From assembly GCF_002078875.1 (NCBI RefSeq), contig NC_034411.1:3366784-3430783 (forward strand): a stretch of DNA of 64,000 nucleotides, read 5' to 3'. Each line of letters begins with the position of its first letter. The stretch's first letter is position 1. A program made the translations under genes and the position numbers. The notes beneath the pieces are model-generated. The model was not told where the DNA came from, did not search any database, and saw only the letters and a program-made list of their open reading frames with translations. Of this stretch, positions 51,074 to 61,400 are shown one piece after another. This DNA comes from Numida meleagris (taxonomy: Eukaryota > Chordata > Aves > Galliformes > Numididae).

Positions 51074-51207
51074 TGGTTGGATGGGGCCCTGGGCAACCTG
51101 ATGTGATGGGGGGCAACCAGCCCACGGCAGGGGGTTGGAACTGGATGATCTTTTAGGTCCCTTCCAACCCAAGCCATTCTATAATTCTATAATTCCATAA
51201 TTCTATT
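51074..51207 (+). mobile_element. CR1 LINE 3' fragment with ATTCTATA tail
   Basis: Begins TGGTTGGATGGGGCCCTGGG, passes GGAACTGGATGATCTTTTAG and ends in four octamers of ATTCTATA/ATTCCATA form instead of the usual ATTCTATG. It is the CR1 copy nearest to PAX1. Confidence 0.93.
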
Positions 51208-53143
51208 GTGGGTTCAGAACCACCCTTTTTTGGCATGTTTCCCCTGCCACACCAAATCCTCTGGCAGATAGAGAGTACATCCAAATTCATGATGTGAGGA
51301 TTGACCCCAAGAGCCTGGCTTTGACCAAGGGCTGGGAGCAGTGCTTTGCCCTCCTGGGTTTCCATGAAGCTGCTTGCTCTCCTAGACCAGGCTCTCTGGA
51401 GCCATGGCTCAGTTGGTGGCAGTGACGGTGGCTGTGCTCCTGATGGAGGGATATTTTTTTTCTGGCCTCAAAGCAGATTGTGTAGCACTGTGTTGGTTGT
51501 TGTTTTATTTTTCCTTCTCAGCACATTTCATCTCTTTCCTCGAGCCTCCGGTTTTCCGGGAGAGGTTTTGAAGTGGCCTCATTTGTAATCTGACCTCGCT
51601 TCATGTCATATTTGCGTCATCGGCTCTGGGGGCTGTGCTAGGATGCTGACAAGTATTTCTAGCTTTAAAATATGACTCTTTGGCAACCCAAAGAAGAAAA
51701 AAGACAAATATCCCACTGGCTTTGGAGTGTTTCTGCAGAAAAAGGAGAGGACTCATGGCACAATGCAAATGCGACCAAGAGTGTCCCGAGACCCTGCCCT
51801 GCTTTATTCCTGGTGGTTATTGCGAGCCCAGCAGTGGGACAGGCTGGCTGGAGGTCCCTACGGTGAAAGAAACGTGGACACAGTGCTGGGATAGAGCAGG
51901 GGCAATCACAGCTCTGAGAAAATGCGTATTTGCTATTTTCCCATCAGCTGGGGCTATGTCAGAAACCATCAGCAATACCCGGTGTTAGTTCTGGTGCTCA
52001 TGAAAAGAGAAAAGAGATGCATCTTCATGGATTCAGTGGAACTACAAAGATATCTGCAATCTTAACATCTGAAAAAAAGAAAAATTGGGCTTACGTAGAT
52101 TTAGAAGTAATCTCTATTAATCCCCCAATTCTTCAAGACACTCTTCAGGAGTTTTGGGTTTTACGTGCGTGTCAGCATCTACAAGGTTGAAACCAAAGGA
52201 TGTTCCAGCCAGCCCCAAAATGAAAAACCTAAATATGAAATATTAAAAGCAGATCTGCTCTAGAGAAGAACTTTGACATTGCCACAAATCTGAAGAAGAA
52301 AGGGAAAACTCTGGCATAGAAATTCAGGATGACATCACTTTCTGAGAACCTGATGCCAAAACAGTGCTATCTCTGGGAGAGCTTCAGTGAAAGCTTTTGT
52401 CATCTTTGCCAGGTTAATATAACTTTGAGATAAAAAGCGCTTTCTTATTTATTCTGCAGGATGGGGGGCGAGGCAGGGGGGTACATTTTCCCCTGGGAAA
52501 TATTACATTCAGATATGTAGTATCCAGTCCAGCAGCAGCAGGCTTGCCATCTTTGAGCAAGTCATTGATCTTCCTTCCCCAGCGTGCTCCAAAACCCATT
52601 GACATACAGTGCTTCTGAAAGAAGCCTGGAAACCACAGTGCTCCTTGGTGGCTGCGTAACTCTATACTTGGGGCTCAGCGATTTATTTTATTTTATTTTA
52701 TTTTACTTCAATTTATCATCACCAGCTCTCTGCAAATTGTCAAGAGGAACCTCTGTCAAAACCCTGACATCGCTGCTCTCCTTTTGTTTTTATCCTGCGT
52801 CCATCAGTTCGGTGGGGGGGGGGTCGGCGGTTGGTCCAAAGAGATACAATGAAATGCAAAACCCAGGGAGGAAATCAGCTTTTCTCTGTGCTGCCTGCAG
52901 TGTGCAGAGCTCTCCCGCTTGCTTTTGTTTCCCATTCCCGGCAGCAGGGACAGCAGGTAGCTCCTTCCCTCTAAAGCTCCAGGTCATAAATGTCTCTCAG
53001 CACCTTCAGGAAATAAAAGCCCTGCACTGGTGGAGTGGATGCCTTGGATACCAAACAAGTGACATAAATATTGCAGCGATATGAAGTGTCAATGCTAGCA
53101 GGGGGCTGTAGGAACAGAATTACAGCTGTGTGGATTATCACAG
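51208..53143. other. Intergenic, no gene seen
   Basis: Unique sequence with (TTTTA)n at 52,683-52,706 and a G-run at 52,813-52,823. A 166-codon plus ORF (52,584-53,084) crosses the TTTTA repeat and has no domain. Confidence 0.5.
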
Positions 53144-53424
53144 GCACCTCTGGGACTGCATGGGTAGCACATCAGGAACTGCACAAATAGCACATCTGGG
53201 ACTGCATGGGTAGAAATTCTGGGACTGCATGTGTAGCACATGTGGGATTGCGTGGATAACACCTCTGGGACTGCATGGGTAGCACATTGGGAGTGCCCAG
53301 AGAGCACCTCTGGGACTCCCCAGGTCACATCTCTGGGAATCCCTAGATAACTCATCTAGGACTCCCCAGATGACACCTTTGAGTTTTATCCTCAATAACA
53401 CCTCTGGGACTCCCCACACAGCAC
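53144..53424. repeat. 23-bp minisatellite, about 12 copies
   Basis: Tandem units of 22-25 bp with core CTCTGGGACTGCATGGGTAG, decaying to GGGACTCCCCA variants towards the right. The unit length is not a multiple of three, so overlapping minus ORFs repeat Cys-, Pro- and Val-rich peptides in shifting frames. Confidence 0.93.
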
Positions 53425-56400
53425 TCCTCTGCATGCAGCTGTAGGTGCTGCTTTGTGCCCCAACATCCAGCTGCTGAGGAATGCTATGTTTGCCCAGGTA
53501 GGCAACACTGACAGCAGGGCGAGGGACACAGATGAGTGGCATTTAAGGAAATAGCTGAGAGGACCGTAAAGCTTTGGTTGGAAAAGTCAAGATATGTGTC
53601 CAACAGAAATTCACCATCAAAAACTGCCACCTTGGGAACACTGTACTAGGGATGCCAAAGGTGAATTGTCTGAAGCAAGGCAGAAATCCTGCTCGCTGTG
53701 GAAGGGAGCAGCAGGGTTTGCAACCAGAGCTGGGAAGGAAAAGGGCAGCATGAGGAAGGGCTGAGCAGTGGGGCCAGATCCCAGAGCCAGCGGGGAGGGA
53801 GCAGACCGCAGCCCATCCTGCCTATCAGCACCTTTAGCAACGCTCGTCTGAGGCACGTCCAGGTTTCATCACCTTCCACGGTCGTGTTCTCTCCCTGCCA
53901 GATGTATTTGCTGTTAATTAAGACAATTGGAAAGAGACCGGATGACTGTCAGAGCAGATGCGCTGGGATAGCTCCCGGCATGGAAGGCATCTCCTGCAAC
54001 ATGTCATCCCCTTAGTTCAGGTCTCTTCTTGAACACCCATTCAGGTTTGGATCGCTACCAGGCATCCTGCGCTCCCAGGTCGCTCCGGCCCCATCAGGGT
54101 GGGTGCCCAAAGGGCTGTTTGGGAGGAAACGCTACGAAGTGCCTGAGCGGTCTGGGAATCAGCGTCCCATTTGCAAAAGCGACTTACGCAATTGTGGGAA
54201 AGTTTATAAATTTGCAACTGATGGTTTGGTTTGTAACTTCTGCTGAGAGCCAGGCGGAGCGGGGCACGTATTCTGCGTGTCCTCCTGCAAAGGCTCCTGT
54301 CAGAGGACGGGGATCCGGTTACAAAGACCTCAAAACATTTGAGCCAGTTGGAGTTGGGAAATTGTATATAGGCTGTTCTCAAACATCACCAACATTTACT
54401 GAAAGCTGACCCTGCTTGAGAGCTGGGTCTTTGGCCAGCATGGTCCCCAGTGGCGCAGCTCAAGCAGGTGTTGGTGACCCTGCAGAATGAGTTACGGATG
54501 GGGACGTGCCTGCAGCACCCTACAGCCCAGGCTGCTGGGGGAAGGTGAGCAGCAAAGCCACAGTGAGGTCAGAGCTGGAAAACACCCATCCTGGAAAACC
54601 GTATCCCGAGCGCGTGCCCCATCCTTGGGAGCATCGCGGTGACATGGTGCATGGTGCTGTGCAAGTGGGAGCAGCCACAGTCTGCGCTCGTGCCAAACAC
54701 CTGCAACCCCTTTCCGACAGAGCAACTCACTTTGGTTTTACATCTTTATGTTTCTTAGTGTGTCACAGAGAAAATAAATGGGTGGTCCACCAGTGAGTCT
54801 TCTAGAATGAGATCCATAATATTCCTCATTCCACTCCACGCTCGCCACAGAAACAGCGCTAAAGATAGATGGGTCAGGTAGAGCTGATGGAAGCAGTTTG
54901 GAGCTAATTTTTTCCATCAGAGAATGTCACCTCATCGGAATTGACATGTTCTGAGGGATGGTATCAATTTTGACAAAATCTTCGGTGAAAAAGTGTCAGA
55001 ACAGATTGTTTCCACCCTCTTGCTTTGTTGCCATAAATTCAGAAAGTTCCGCTCCGAACAAGTTCAATTTTCTCTGGGACGTGTCAGCCTGCCTGCTGCA
55101 GAGAGGAATTTGCTGTGAGCCCGGATGGCAGCAATCAGCACCGCACTGCCCTGCACAGGAGGTGACTCTGCTGCCCATTTTGCTTTGGGATGTGCCTGGG
55201 GCTTTTGCTTCCAGCGTTTCTCTGCCATGGGGAGGGAACCAGCCAAGTGCATGGGGCACACAGTGATATTGCTAGGGGCTCTCTGCTGGCCTCAAAATGC
55301 AGAGCAGCACATTCCTGCGAGCAGCCCTCCTCCCAGGAATCCCTGCACCCTCTGGTCCCACCACCCCTGCAGTTCACCACTCACCACCCATGGCCACATC
55401 ACCCCTATTTCCCTCCAGTCACAGCAGGGTGCCGGGCAATGGCAGCGTTCCCACCATCCGCTCATGTGCGCAGAGCAGGGTCTGAGCCTCCCAAGTCCTC
55501 TGGACTTGCCCAGCTCCAATAAATCTTCAGAGCGACAATAATTATTATCAGTGCCATTCTCAACATGAGCAAAGCAATCTATTCACCCTTATTCTCTCAG
55601 AACAGAGCGATCCTCTCCAGATGGAGCTGGTTTTCCTCTCTCTTCACACCGCTTTTTTCTTTTGTTGCTGTCAGCCTTCGGAAAGCGCTCGGTGTGGCAA
55701 ATTTCACCCCCAGTAATATATTGCCACTTACGTTTCCAACTGAATTTCTAATGGGTGATCTCCACAGCACCTGCTGCCACCAGAGCTACCACAGTGGTGG
55801 CCACAGACAGTGCTGGGCACAGGGTCAGAACCCCCTATCAGCCAATATAGCACAAGAAAACACAGGACAGCCACAGGTTTTCACTCTAAATCTCTGCCAA
55901 AAAGCAGACTGCATGGGTTTGGACGGATAGGGAGCGCTGCCTGCGCATCAGTCTGTTCCCTGCCTGGGAAAGTGAATGCTTCCTCTCAGCTCAAAAATAC
56001 TCCTTTCATGTATTTGTGGAACAATAGGGTCTCCCTCTGGTGGCAAATCCAGCCCAAGGTGTGCTGACATGGCAGAGGGTGTGGGACAGCCAGCTGGCAC
56101 CGGGCAGAGCCGCAGGGACTCACCGCCGTGCCACAGCCTGGCAGCGGGGATTTTTGGCAGCGCTGGGTAGTGCTGGATCCCCACACCCATCCCAAAAGGA
56201 TGCTCAGCCCCCGCACTACATCTCTGGCTCTGTCAGAGGGATGGAGATGAAGGGCACCAGGGGCTGGTGTGGGGATGGGGGTGGGATGAGTGCTGGGAAT
56301 GTCAAGGGCTCCTTCAGCCTTCCAGAGCTGCAGGGTCCTATAGAGACAGGGCTTAATTTCCCCTCTTCCCTGAGTGATGCATTTGATCTTTAGGGGGTTC

Positions 56401-56954
56401 TGCCCAGCATTTTTTCCAGTCTGCCTCATACTCAAATGCAGATTTAAATGGATGAACCTGGACTAGCGAGAGATGATAGCACCTGTTCTAGGTAACTATC
56501 AGGGTATGGCAGCACTCTCACCCCCCTAAAGTCACCTCCTTCCCCTCCCCTGCTTTGTACTCTGCCTGGAGGCTTCGCAGCAACAGAGGCAAAACCAAAT
56601 TTTGCCACCCCAAGGCTGGAGGCAAAGCAACTTCCCAGGGTGGGATGCCGAGCTTGGCATGGTTCTGCCTTCCTCCCACAAAGACACCCTCGCTGCAGAA
56701 AGCCGGGCGTGTGTTCTCCTGCCAGGATATTTCCTCCCTGCCCCAGCGGAGGACCTTCCCCTTCTGCAGACAATGAAGGGCCCCACGCCAATGGCAGCGG
56801 CTGGAGGAGCCGGGGAACACAAAAGCCCAGCAGAGCCAGACGGATGGGGGGGCACGCACCCCGGTGTGTGGGCCACCCCATAGCATCTATCGTCACCCCC
56901 AGTTGTCACCTGCCATTCATGCTGCACTGGGGAAAGATGCCATGGTGGTCGCTT
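53425..56954. other. PAX1 3' flank, no gene seen
   Basis: Unique, moderately GC-rich sequence without interspersed repeats. Many overlapping ORFs at 55,000-56,970 have no recognisable domain and occur on both strands at once, as expected from GC-rich DNA. A GLI-type site TGGGTGGTC lies at 54,779-54,787. Confidence 0.5.
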
Positions 56955-57418
56955 TTTTTTTTTTTTCAATCATTATTATTTATTTATTAAGGTTTGTTAT
57001 TATAAAAATATATCACAAAAAGTTGTGGCTTATTTGTCCATTTACACTCTGGCTGCTGGTTCCTTCCTGGGGCTGGGACAGAGCCTGGGATGCGCCCGGC
57101 GGTCCTCGGGGGACAGTGGAGAGAGAGAAGGAAACTGAAAGCGAGGGGGAAAAAAGCAGAAAGACACAATAGAGAAGGAAGGCTGAGTCTCTTCTGTCAC
57201 CCCTCGGCAATCCGCTGGAGGTAACGTGTCCCTCCGAGCAGCACGAGTGTCCCCACCGCGTCCCCCGGTGCAGGGACTGCCGTGGGAGGACGTCACCGCT
57301 CGCCGGCCTCCTCGTCCCTCGGAGGCAGTGGCACTTGGGTGACAGCTGGGTGGCACTTTGGGATCCAGTCACGCTTTTGCAGGTGTGTGTTCCAAGCGAG
57401 TGTGCCCGGTGCGCGGCT
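56955..57418 (-). other. PAX1: PAX1 3' untranslated region (approximate end)
   Basis: Sequence from the PAX1 stop codon to just past the polyadenylation signal, roughly 460 nt. It is GC-rich near the stop and AT-rich towards the end. An A-run on the minus strand (T-run at 56,953-56,966) marks the likely cleavage area. The end point is estimated from the signal, not from transcript data. Confidence 0.6.
56979..56988 (-). terminator. PAX1: PAX1 polyadenylation signal, two overlapping AATAAA
   Basis: The minus strand reads AATAAATAAA, giving two overlapping canonical hexamers about 430 nt after the stop codon. I saw no other AATAAA or ATTAAA on this strand between here and the stop. Confidence 0.65.
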
Positions 57419-57510
57419 CTAGGAGGAGGAGGCTGGGATCGAGAGTCCGTGGATGGGGCTGAGAGGGTCCGGGGACTTCCCCACGGGGCTGCCGGGTTTT
57501 CTGTCCGTGA
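57419..57510 (-). CDS. PAX1: PAX1 terminal coding exon 5
   Basis: A 92-bp exon after a strong pyrimidine-rich acceptor (CCCTTCCTGCAG, AG at 57512-57511). The last base of exon 4 plus TC gives Val324, followed by [17 protein letters not shown] and [12 protein letters not shown], then TAG at 57421-57419. The phase fits exactly, and the tail matches the short PAX1 C-terminus as I know it from mammals. It has no internal ATG in frame, so a simple ORF scan misses it. Confidence 0.92.
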
Positions 57511-60343
57511 CTGCAGGAAGGGGAGAGGGAAAAAAAGAAAGACAGCAGCAGAGCGGTGGGTGGGCAACCTCCAAACCCTCCCGGGGACACAGGGAAGGGA
57601 GATCCCGTCGAGTCCCCCAAGCAATAGGGACCGTGGTGGTGACGAATCCCCTCTCCCAGAGGAAGAGAAAGAGGAGGAAAAGGAAAGGGCAGGGAACGGG
57701 GGGGTCTGCAGCCCGTGCCGGCTGTAGTACAGCTGTGGCGCAGCCCAGGGTGCGGGTCGGGCCCCGCGCATCCCCCGCTCAACCTCCGCGCATCCCCAGC
57801 GCCGCCCCCGCACGGGGCAGGAGGTGAGAAACCTCCCGGCACCGCCGTGCTGAGCAAAGAAACGGGGAGAATTTCTAGCGAAACAACGGCCCTGGCGTCG
57901 GAAAAGGTCTGAACCGGAGAGAGAAAATACCCTGCTGATTTTTTTTTTTCTCTTTTCTCCTTCTTTTTTCCCTTCCTTTTCTCCTTTCCCCCACCCTGTC
58001 CTTTCCTCCCACCCCCACCCCCCGCTCACCCGCAGCACCGAGCAGACCCCCGCTCCGGCAGCGGGAGCAGCCGAGCCTGGCGCAGCGCGGCCCGGAGCAC
58101 CGTCAGTGCATGCCGGTACCGGGCTGGGCCAGAGAGACGAGCCCGGCGACGGGAAAAGGGGAGGAATATATAAAATAATCATCACGAAATGAAAGAAAGT
58201 TCGTGGGCTTTTCGGCAGAGACAGCTTGAAGATTGACAAGTCAGAAAATTCAACCTCCGAGTCGCTTAAAATGTAGGGAGAAAAATGCCAAAAATATACT
58301 AAATGAGAGTTTCATTCGTTTCCTTTCCCTTCCCTTCCAGTTCTGCTTAGTTTTCCCCCTTTCTTCTTTCCCTCTCTTTTCTTTTTCTTTTCTTCCTCTT
58401 CCTCCTTTCTCTCTTACTCTTTTTCCTTTCCTTTCTTTCTCTATTTTCTCTTTCTCTATTCTTATTTTTAACAAAAAAAAGAAAAAGCGTTTACAATGAT
58501 CCATTTTCACCCACTGATATTTGCAATAACTCGTCCCCGAGACAGCCGATGTCCTAACTCGCAGCAGGTTGCCGGAGTTGGATACAAACGGTGCAAGGTC
58601 GTATATAGATGTATATATATATTTAAAAAAATAGAATAAAGAGAAGGACTAATAAGGGAGAAATTGATTGCAAATGTGAAAAATATTAGAAAGTCTAATA
58701 CCACGAAAAAGGAGAAAGATATCGACGGGGGATTTTATATCCAGAACAGATGAGTTAGGATTTCTTAAACGAAACCACCTATCGGGGAAATAAATCTTTC
58801 AGAGCTGAACCGAAATCATTCACGACAGATAAAAGAATCGTCCCCATTAGCGGTAAACGCATTCAAATCGAAGCCGCGTTCCGCACACGGAGTTTATCTT
58901 TGAATCCTGTCCGTGGCGGAGAGCGGGGCCCTAGCAATCGGGATACGGAATTAGATTTTAATGATCCCCGATCTAGCGCTGTGCCTTTCTCCGGGCTGCC
59001 TTCGAACTTGAAGATCGGGAGGGCTCCGGGAAAATGGTTTCCAGCCCCAGGTGCTGTGTTACCCCACGGTGGCGGGCGCGATTTGCGCCCATCGAACAGC
59101 GGGGTAGGGGGGTCCCGCCGCCCCGTCGAGGCCAGCCGCGTCCCTCCGCCCCCCCTCTTTGCCCCCCGACCCCCGGACCCCGCTCACCTTCCCTGCCGGG
59201 CTGCTTGAAGGCCATGGCGCTGGCCAGATCGCCTCCGTGCACCGTCACCCCGGGGCCGTGGTGGCCCTGCGGCTGCCAGGGGTGCCCCGGGGGGATGTAG
59301 CCGCCGGGCGCGCCGTAGACGCCGTGCTGGTTGCCGGGGGGGTAGGCGCAGGCCGGGAGGAAGCTGCCCACGGAGGAGAGCCCCGGGGCGGGCTGGGCAC
59401 AAATACGCGTGTCGGAGGCGCGCAGCATCTCAAACGGCGCACCCCGGCCCCTGCCCCTCCGCCCCTTACCTGCGGGTATTTGATGTCCCCTTCCACGGCG
59501 GCTTTGTCGGCCTGGGAGGAAGGGAAGGCAGTCCTGTTCACGCCGGGCCAGTCTTCCATTTTGGGGGGGTAGGAAGAGCCCTCGGTGCCACCCAGAGCCC
59601 CTGAGCAGGACAGAGCCGCGGAGCCGTCAGGGTCAACTCTCGGCCGTCGGGGCTTTTCCCGACAGAAAAACCCCGACGGCAGAAGCACTGTCCCAGTGAC
59701 TTTCGGTACCCACCCGTCTGCTCCACGAACGTGCGGATGCCCAGGATGTTGGTGACAGAGTGAGCCGAGGGCCAGGAGCGGGGCAGCCCGACGTGGGCCG
59801 CGGGGACGGGCCCGGGGTGAGCGCTCATCTTGGCGGCCGGCGGGGCCATGGGGCCGGGGTACGGGTACTGGTAGAGGGGGTTGTAGGGCAGGGCGGGCTG
59901 CGGGGGTGGCTGCTTGCCGCCGTCGTAAGGGCCTCCGGGTTGCGAGAGGCTGCCGATTTTGTTCCGCAGGATCCTGCTGATGGAGCTGACCGACGGCACG
60001 TTGTACTTGTCGCAGACGCCGTCCGCCAGCAGCCGGTCGCGGATCTCCCAGGCGAAGATGCCGGGGTCGCCCTGCTTGTAGTCGCGGATGTGCTTGACCA
60101 CGTTGGGGGTGGTGACCCGCGGCTTGCTGCCGCCGATGGCCCCGGGCAGGATGGAGCCGGTCTCGTTGTAGCGGGCCAGGATCTTGCTGACGCAGCCGTG
60201 CGAGACCCGCAGCTGGCGGCTGATGTCGCACGGGCGGATGCCGAGCTGGGCCAGCTCCACGATCCGCAGGCGGATGGCGTTGGGCAGCGGGCGCCCGTTC
60301 ACGAAGACACCACCCAGCTGGTTCACCTCCCCGTATGTGTGCT
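57419..60343 (-). CDS. PAX1: PAX1, paired-box transcription factor (exons 2-5; start codon exon missing)
   Basis: Nuclear DNA-binding factor of the PAX1/PAX9 group, known for sclerotome, vertebral column and pharyngeal pouch or thymus development. The coding parts are 60343-59714, 59600-59470, 59392-59188 and 57510-57419, joined by introns of 113, 77 and 1,677 bp. All acceptors end in AG, all donors begin GT, and the phases agree. If exon 1 gives only ATGG, as in PAX9, the protein has 353 residues. The paired domain covers about residues 5-131, starting [10 protein letters not shown] and with both helix-turn-helix halves intact. The octapeptide HSVTNILG is at 196-203. There is no homeodomain, as expected for this group. 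PAX1 rather than PAX9 is chosen from [14 protein letters not shown] in the paired domain, [13 protein letters not shown] in exon 3 and the tail ending [10 protein letters not shown]. The GTG at 60326-60324 is Val8, not a start. Confidence 0.97.
57511..59187 (-). other. PAX1 intron 4
   Basis: An intron of 1,677 bp between exons 4 and 5. Its 5' part (about 58,900-59,187) is CpG-rich. The segment 58,640-58,900 is AT-rich and repeat-free. Two pyrimidine-rich stretches on the plus strand lie at 57,940-58,020 and 58,316-58,470. ORFs spanning the intron are low-complexity or GC-rich shadows. Confidence 0.85.
59188..59392 (-). CDS. PAX1: PAX1 exon 4
   Basis: A 205-bp exon encoding residues 256-323. 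The acceptor is GTGCCCAG and the donor is GTGAGC at 59187. It carries FLPACAYP and [11 protein letters not shown], then a glycine- and histidine-rich stretch and [18 protein letters not shown], typical of the PAX1 C-terminal activation region. It leaves in phase 1. Reading through the donor would add 71 residues before TAG at 58975-58973. Confidence 0.94.
59470..59600 (-). CDS. PAX1: PAX1 exon 3
   Basis: A 131-bp exon encoding residues 213-255. It begins after TGCTCAG (AG at 59602-59601) and ends CAG before donor GTAAGG at 59469. It enters in phase 1 and leaves in phase 0. It contains [16 protein letters not shown], a segment characteristic of PAX1 just after the octapeptide region. Confidence 0.94.
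59714..60343 (-). CDS. PAX1: PAX1 exon 2: paired domain and octapeptide
   Basis: This 630-bp exon follows acceptor CAG at 60346-60344 and ends at donor GTGGGT (from 59713). It encodes residues 2 (last two bases) to 212 (first base). It carries the complete paired domain, a proline- and tyrosine-rich linker ([11 protein letters not shown]) and the octapeptide. The matching PAX9 exon is known to be about 627 bp and also starts at the fifth coding base, which supports the boundary. The exon is very GC-rich and lies in a CpG island. Confidence 0.96.
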
Positions 60344-60440
60344 CTGCCGGGCCGCCACGGGCCGGGCGGAGAGAGCGTCAGTGCCCGGGGTGGGAGCCGA
60401 TGGGGAGGGAAAATGGGGAAAGTGGGGAAAATGGAGAAAG

Positions 60441-60535
60441 GGAAAGGAAAGGAAAGGAAAGGAAAGGAAAGGAAAGGAAAGGAAAGGAAAGGAAAGGAAA
60501 GGAAAGGAAAGGAAAGGAAAGGAAAGGAAAGGAAA
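60441..60535. repeat. (GGAAA)n microsatellite at gap edge
   Basis: Nineteen perfect copies of GGAAA run directly into the N gap, preceded by imperfect GGGGAAAA-like sequence from about 60,415. On the PAX1 strand it is (TTTCC)n, ending about 95 bp before the exon 2 acceptor. The true length is unknown because the gap cuts it. Confidence 0.98.
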
Positions 60536-61400
60536 NNNNNNNNNNNNNNNNNNNNNNNNNNNNNNNNNNNNNNNNNNNNNNNNNNNNNNNNNNNNNNNNN
60601 NNNNNNNNNNNNNNNNNNNNNNNNNNNNNNNNNNNNNNNNNNNNNNNNNNNNNNNNNNNNNNNNNNNNNNNNNNNNNNNNNNNNNNNNNNNNNNNNNNNN
60701 NNNNNNNNNNNNNNNNNNNNNNNNNNNNNNNNNNNNNNNNNNNNNNNNNNNNNNNNNNNNNNNNNNNNNNNNNNNNNNNNNNNNNNNNNNNNNNNNNNNN
60801 NNNNNNNNNNNNNNNNNNNNNNNNNNNNNNNNNNNNNNNNNNNNNNNNNNNNNNNNNNNNNNNNNNNNNNNNNNNNNNNNNNNNNNNNNNNNNNNNNNNN
60901 NNNNNNNNNNNNNNNNNNNNNNNNNNNNNNNNNNNNNNNNNNNNNNNNNNNNNNNNNNNNNNNNNNNNNNNNNNNNNNNNNNNNNNNNNNNNNNNNNNNN
61001 NNNNNNNNNNNNNNNNNNNNNNNNNNNNNNNNNNNNNNNNNNNNNNNNNNNNNNNNNNNNNNNNNNNNNNNNNNNNNNNNNNNNNNNNNNNNNNNNNNNN
61101 NNNNNNNNNNNNNNNNNNNNNNNNNNNNNNNNNNNNNNNNNNNNNNNNNNNNNNNNNNNNNNNNNNNNNNNNNNNNNNNNNNNNNNNNNNNNNNNNNNNN
61201 NNNNNNNNNNNNNNNNNNNNNNNNNNNNNNNNNNNNNNNNNNNNNNNNNNNNNNNNNNNNNNNNNNNNNNNNNNNNNNNNNNNNNNNNNNNNNNNNNNNN
61301 NNNNNNNNNNNNNNNNNNNNNNNNNNNNNNNNNNNNNNNNNNNNNNNNNNNNNNNNNNNNNNNNNNNNNNNNNNNNNNNNNNNNNNNNNNNNNNNNNNNN
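60536..61400. other. Assembly gap, 865 N
   Basis: Unsequenced bases between a pentamer repeat and a GC-rich promoter-like stretch, both hard to sequence. The PAX1 start codon exon is inferred to be here. Confidence 0.99.

Noticed and set aside
53095..53542. Cys-rich repetitive minus ORFs resembling a small secreted protein
   Set aside because: They follow the 23-bp minisatellite in shifting frames. There is no conserved frame, signal peptide or start context.
55000..56969. Stack of overlapping ORFs on both strands
   Set aside because: All six frames are open for stretches because the region is GC-rich; none shows a domain or consistent splice structure.
57013..58239. 408-codon minus ORF
   Set aside because: It crosses intron 4, exon 5 in the wrong frame and the 3' UTR; the composition is low-complexity and it has no domain.
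59245..60231. 328-codon minus ORF overlapping the PAX1 exons
   Set aside because: Its right half is the wrong frame of exon 2. Its left half is in frame with exon 3 but reads through introns; the spliced PAX1 model explains the conserved parts.
59714..60343. PAX9 instead of PAX1
   Set aside because: The paired domains are nearly identical, but [19 protein letters not shown] and the C-terminal tail fit PAX1.
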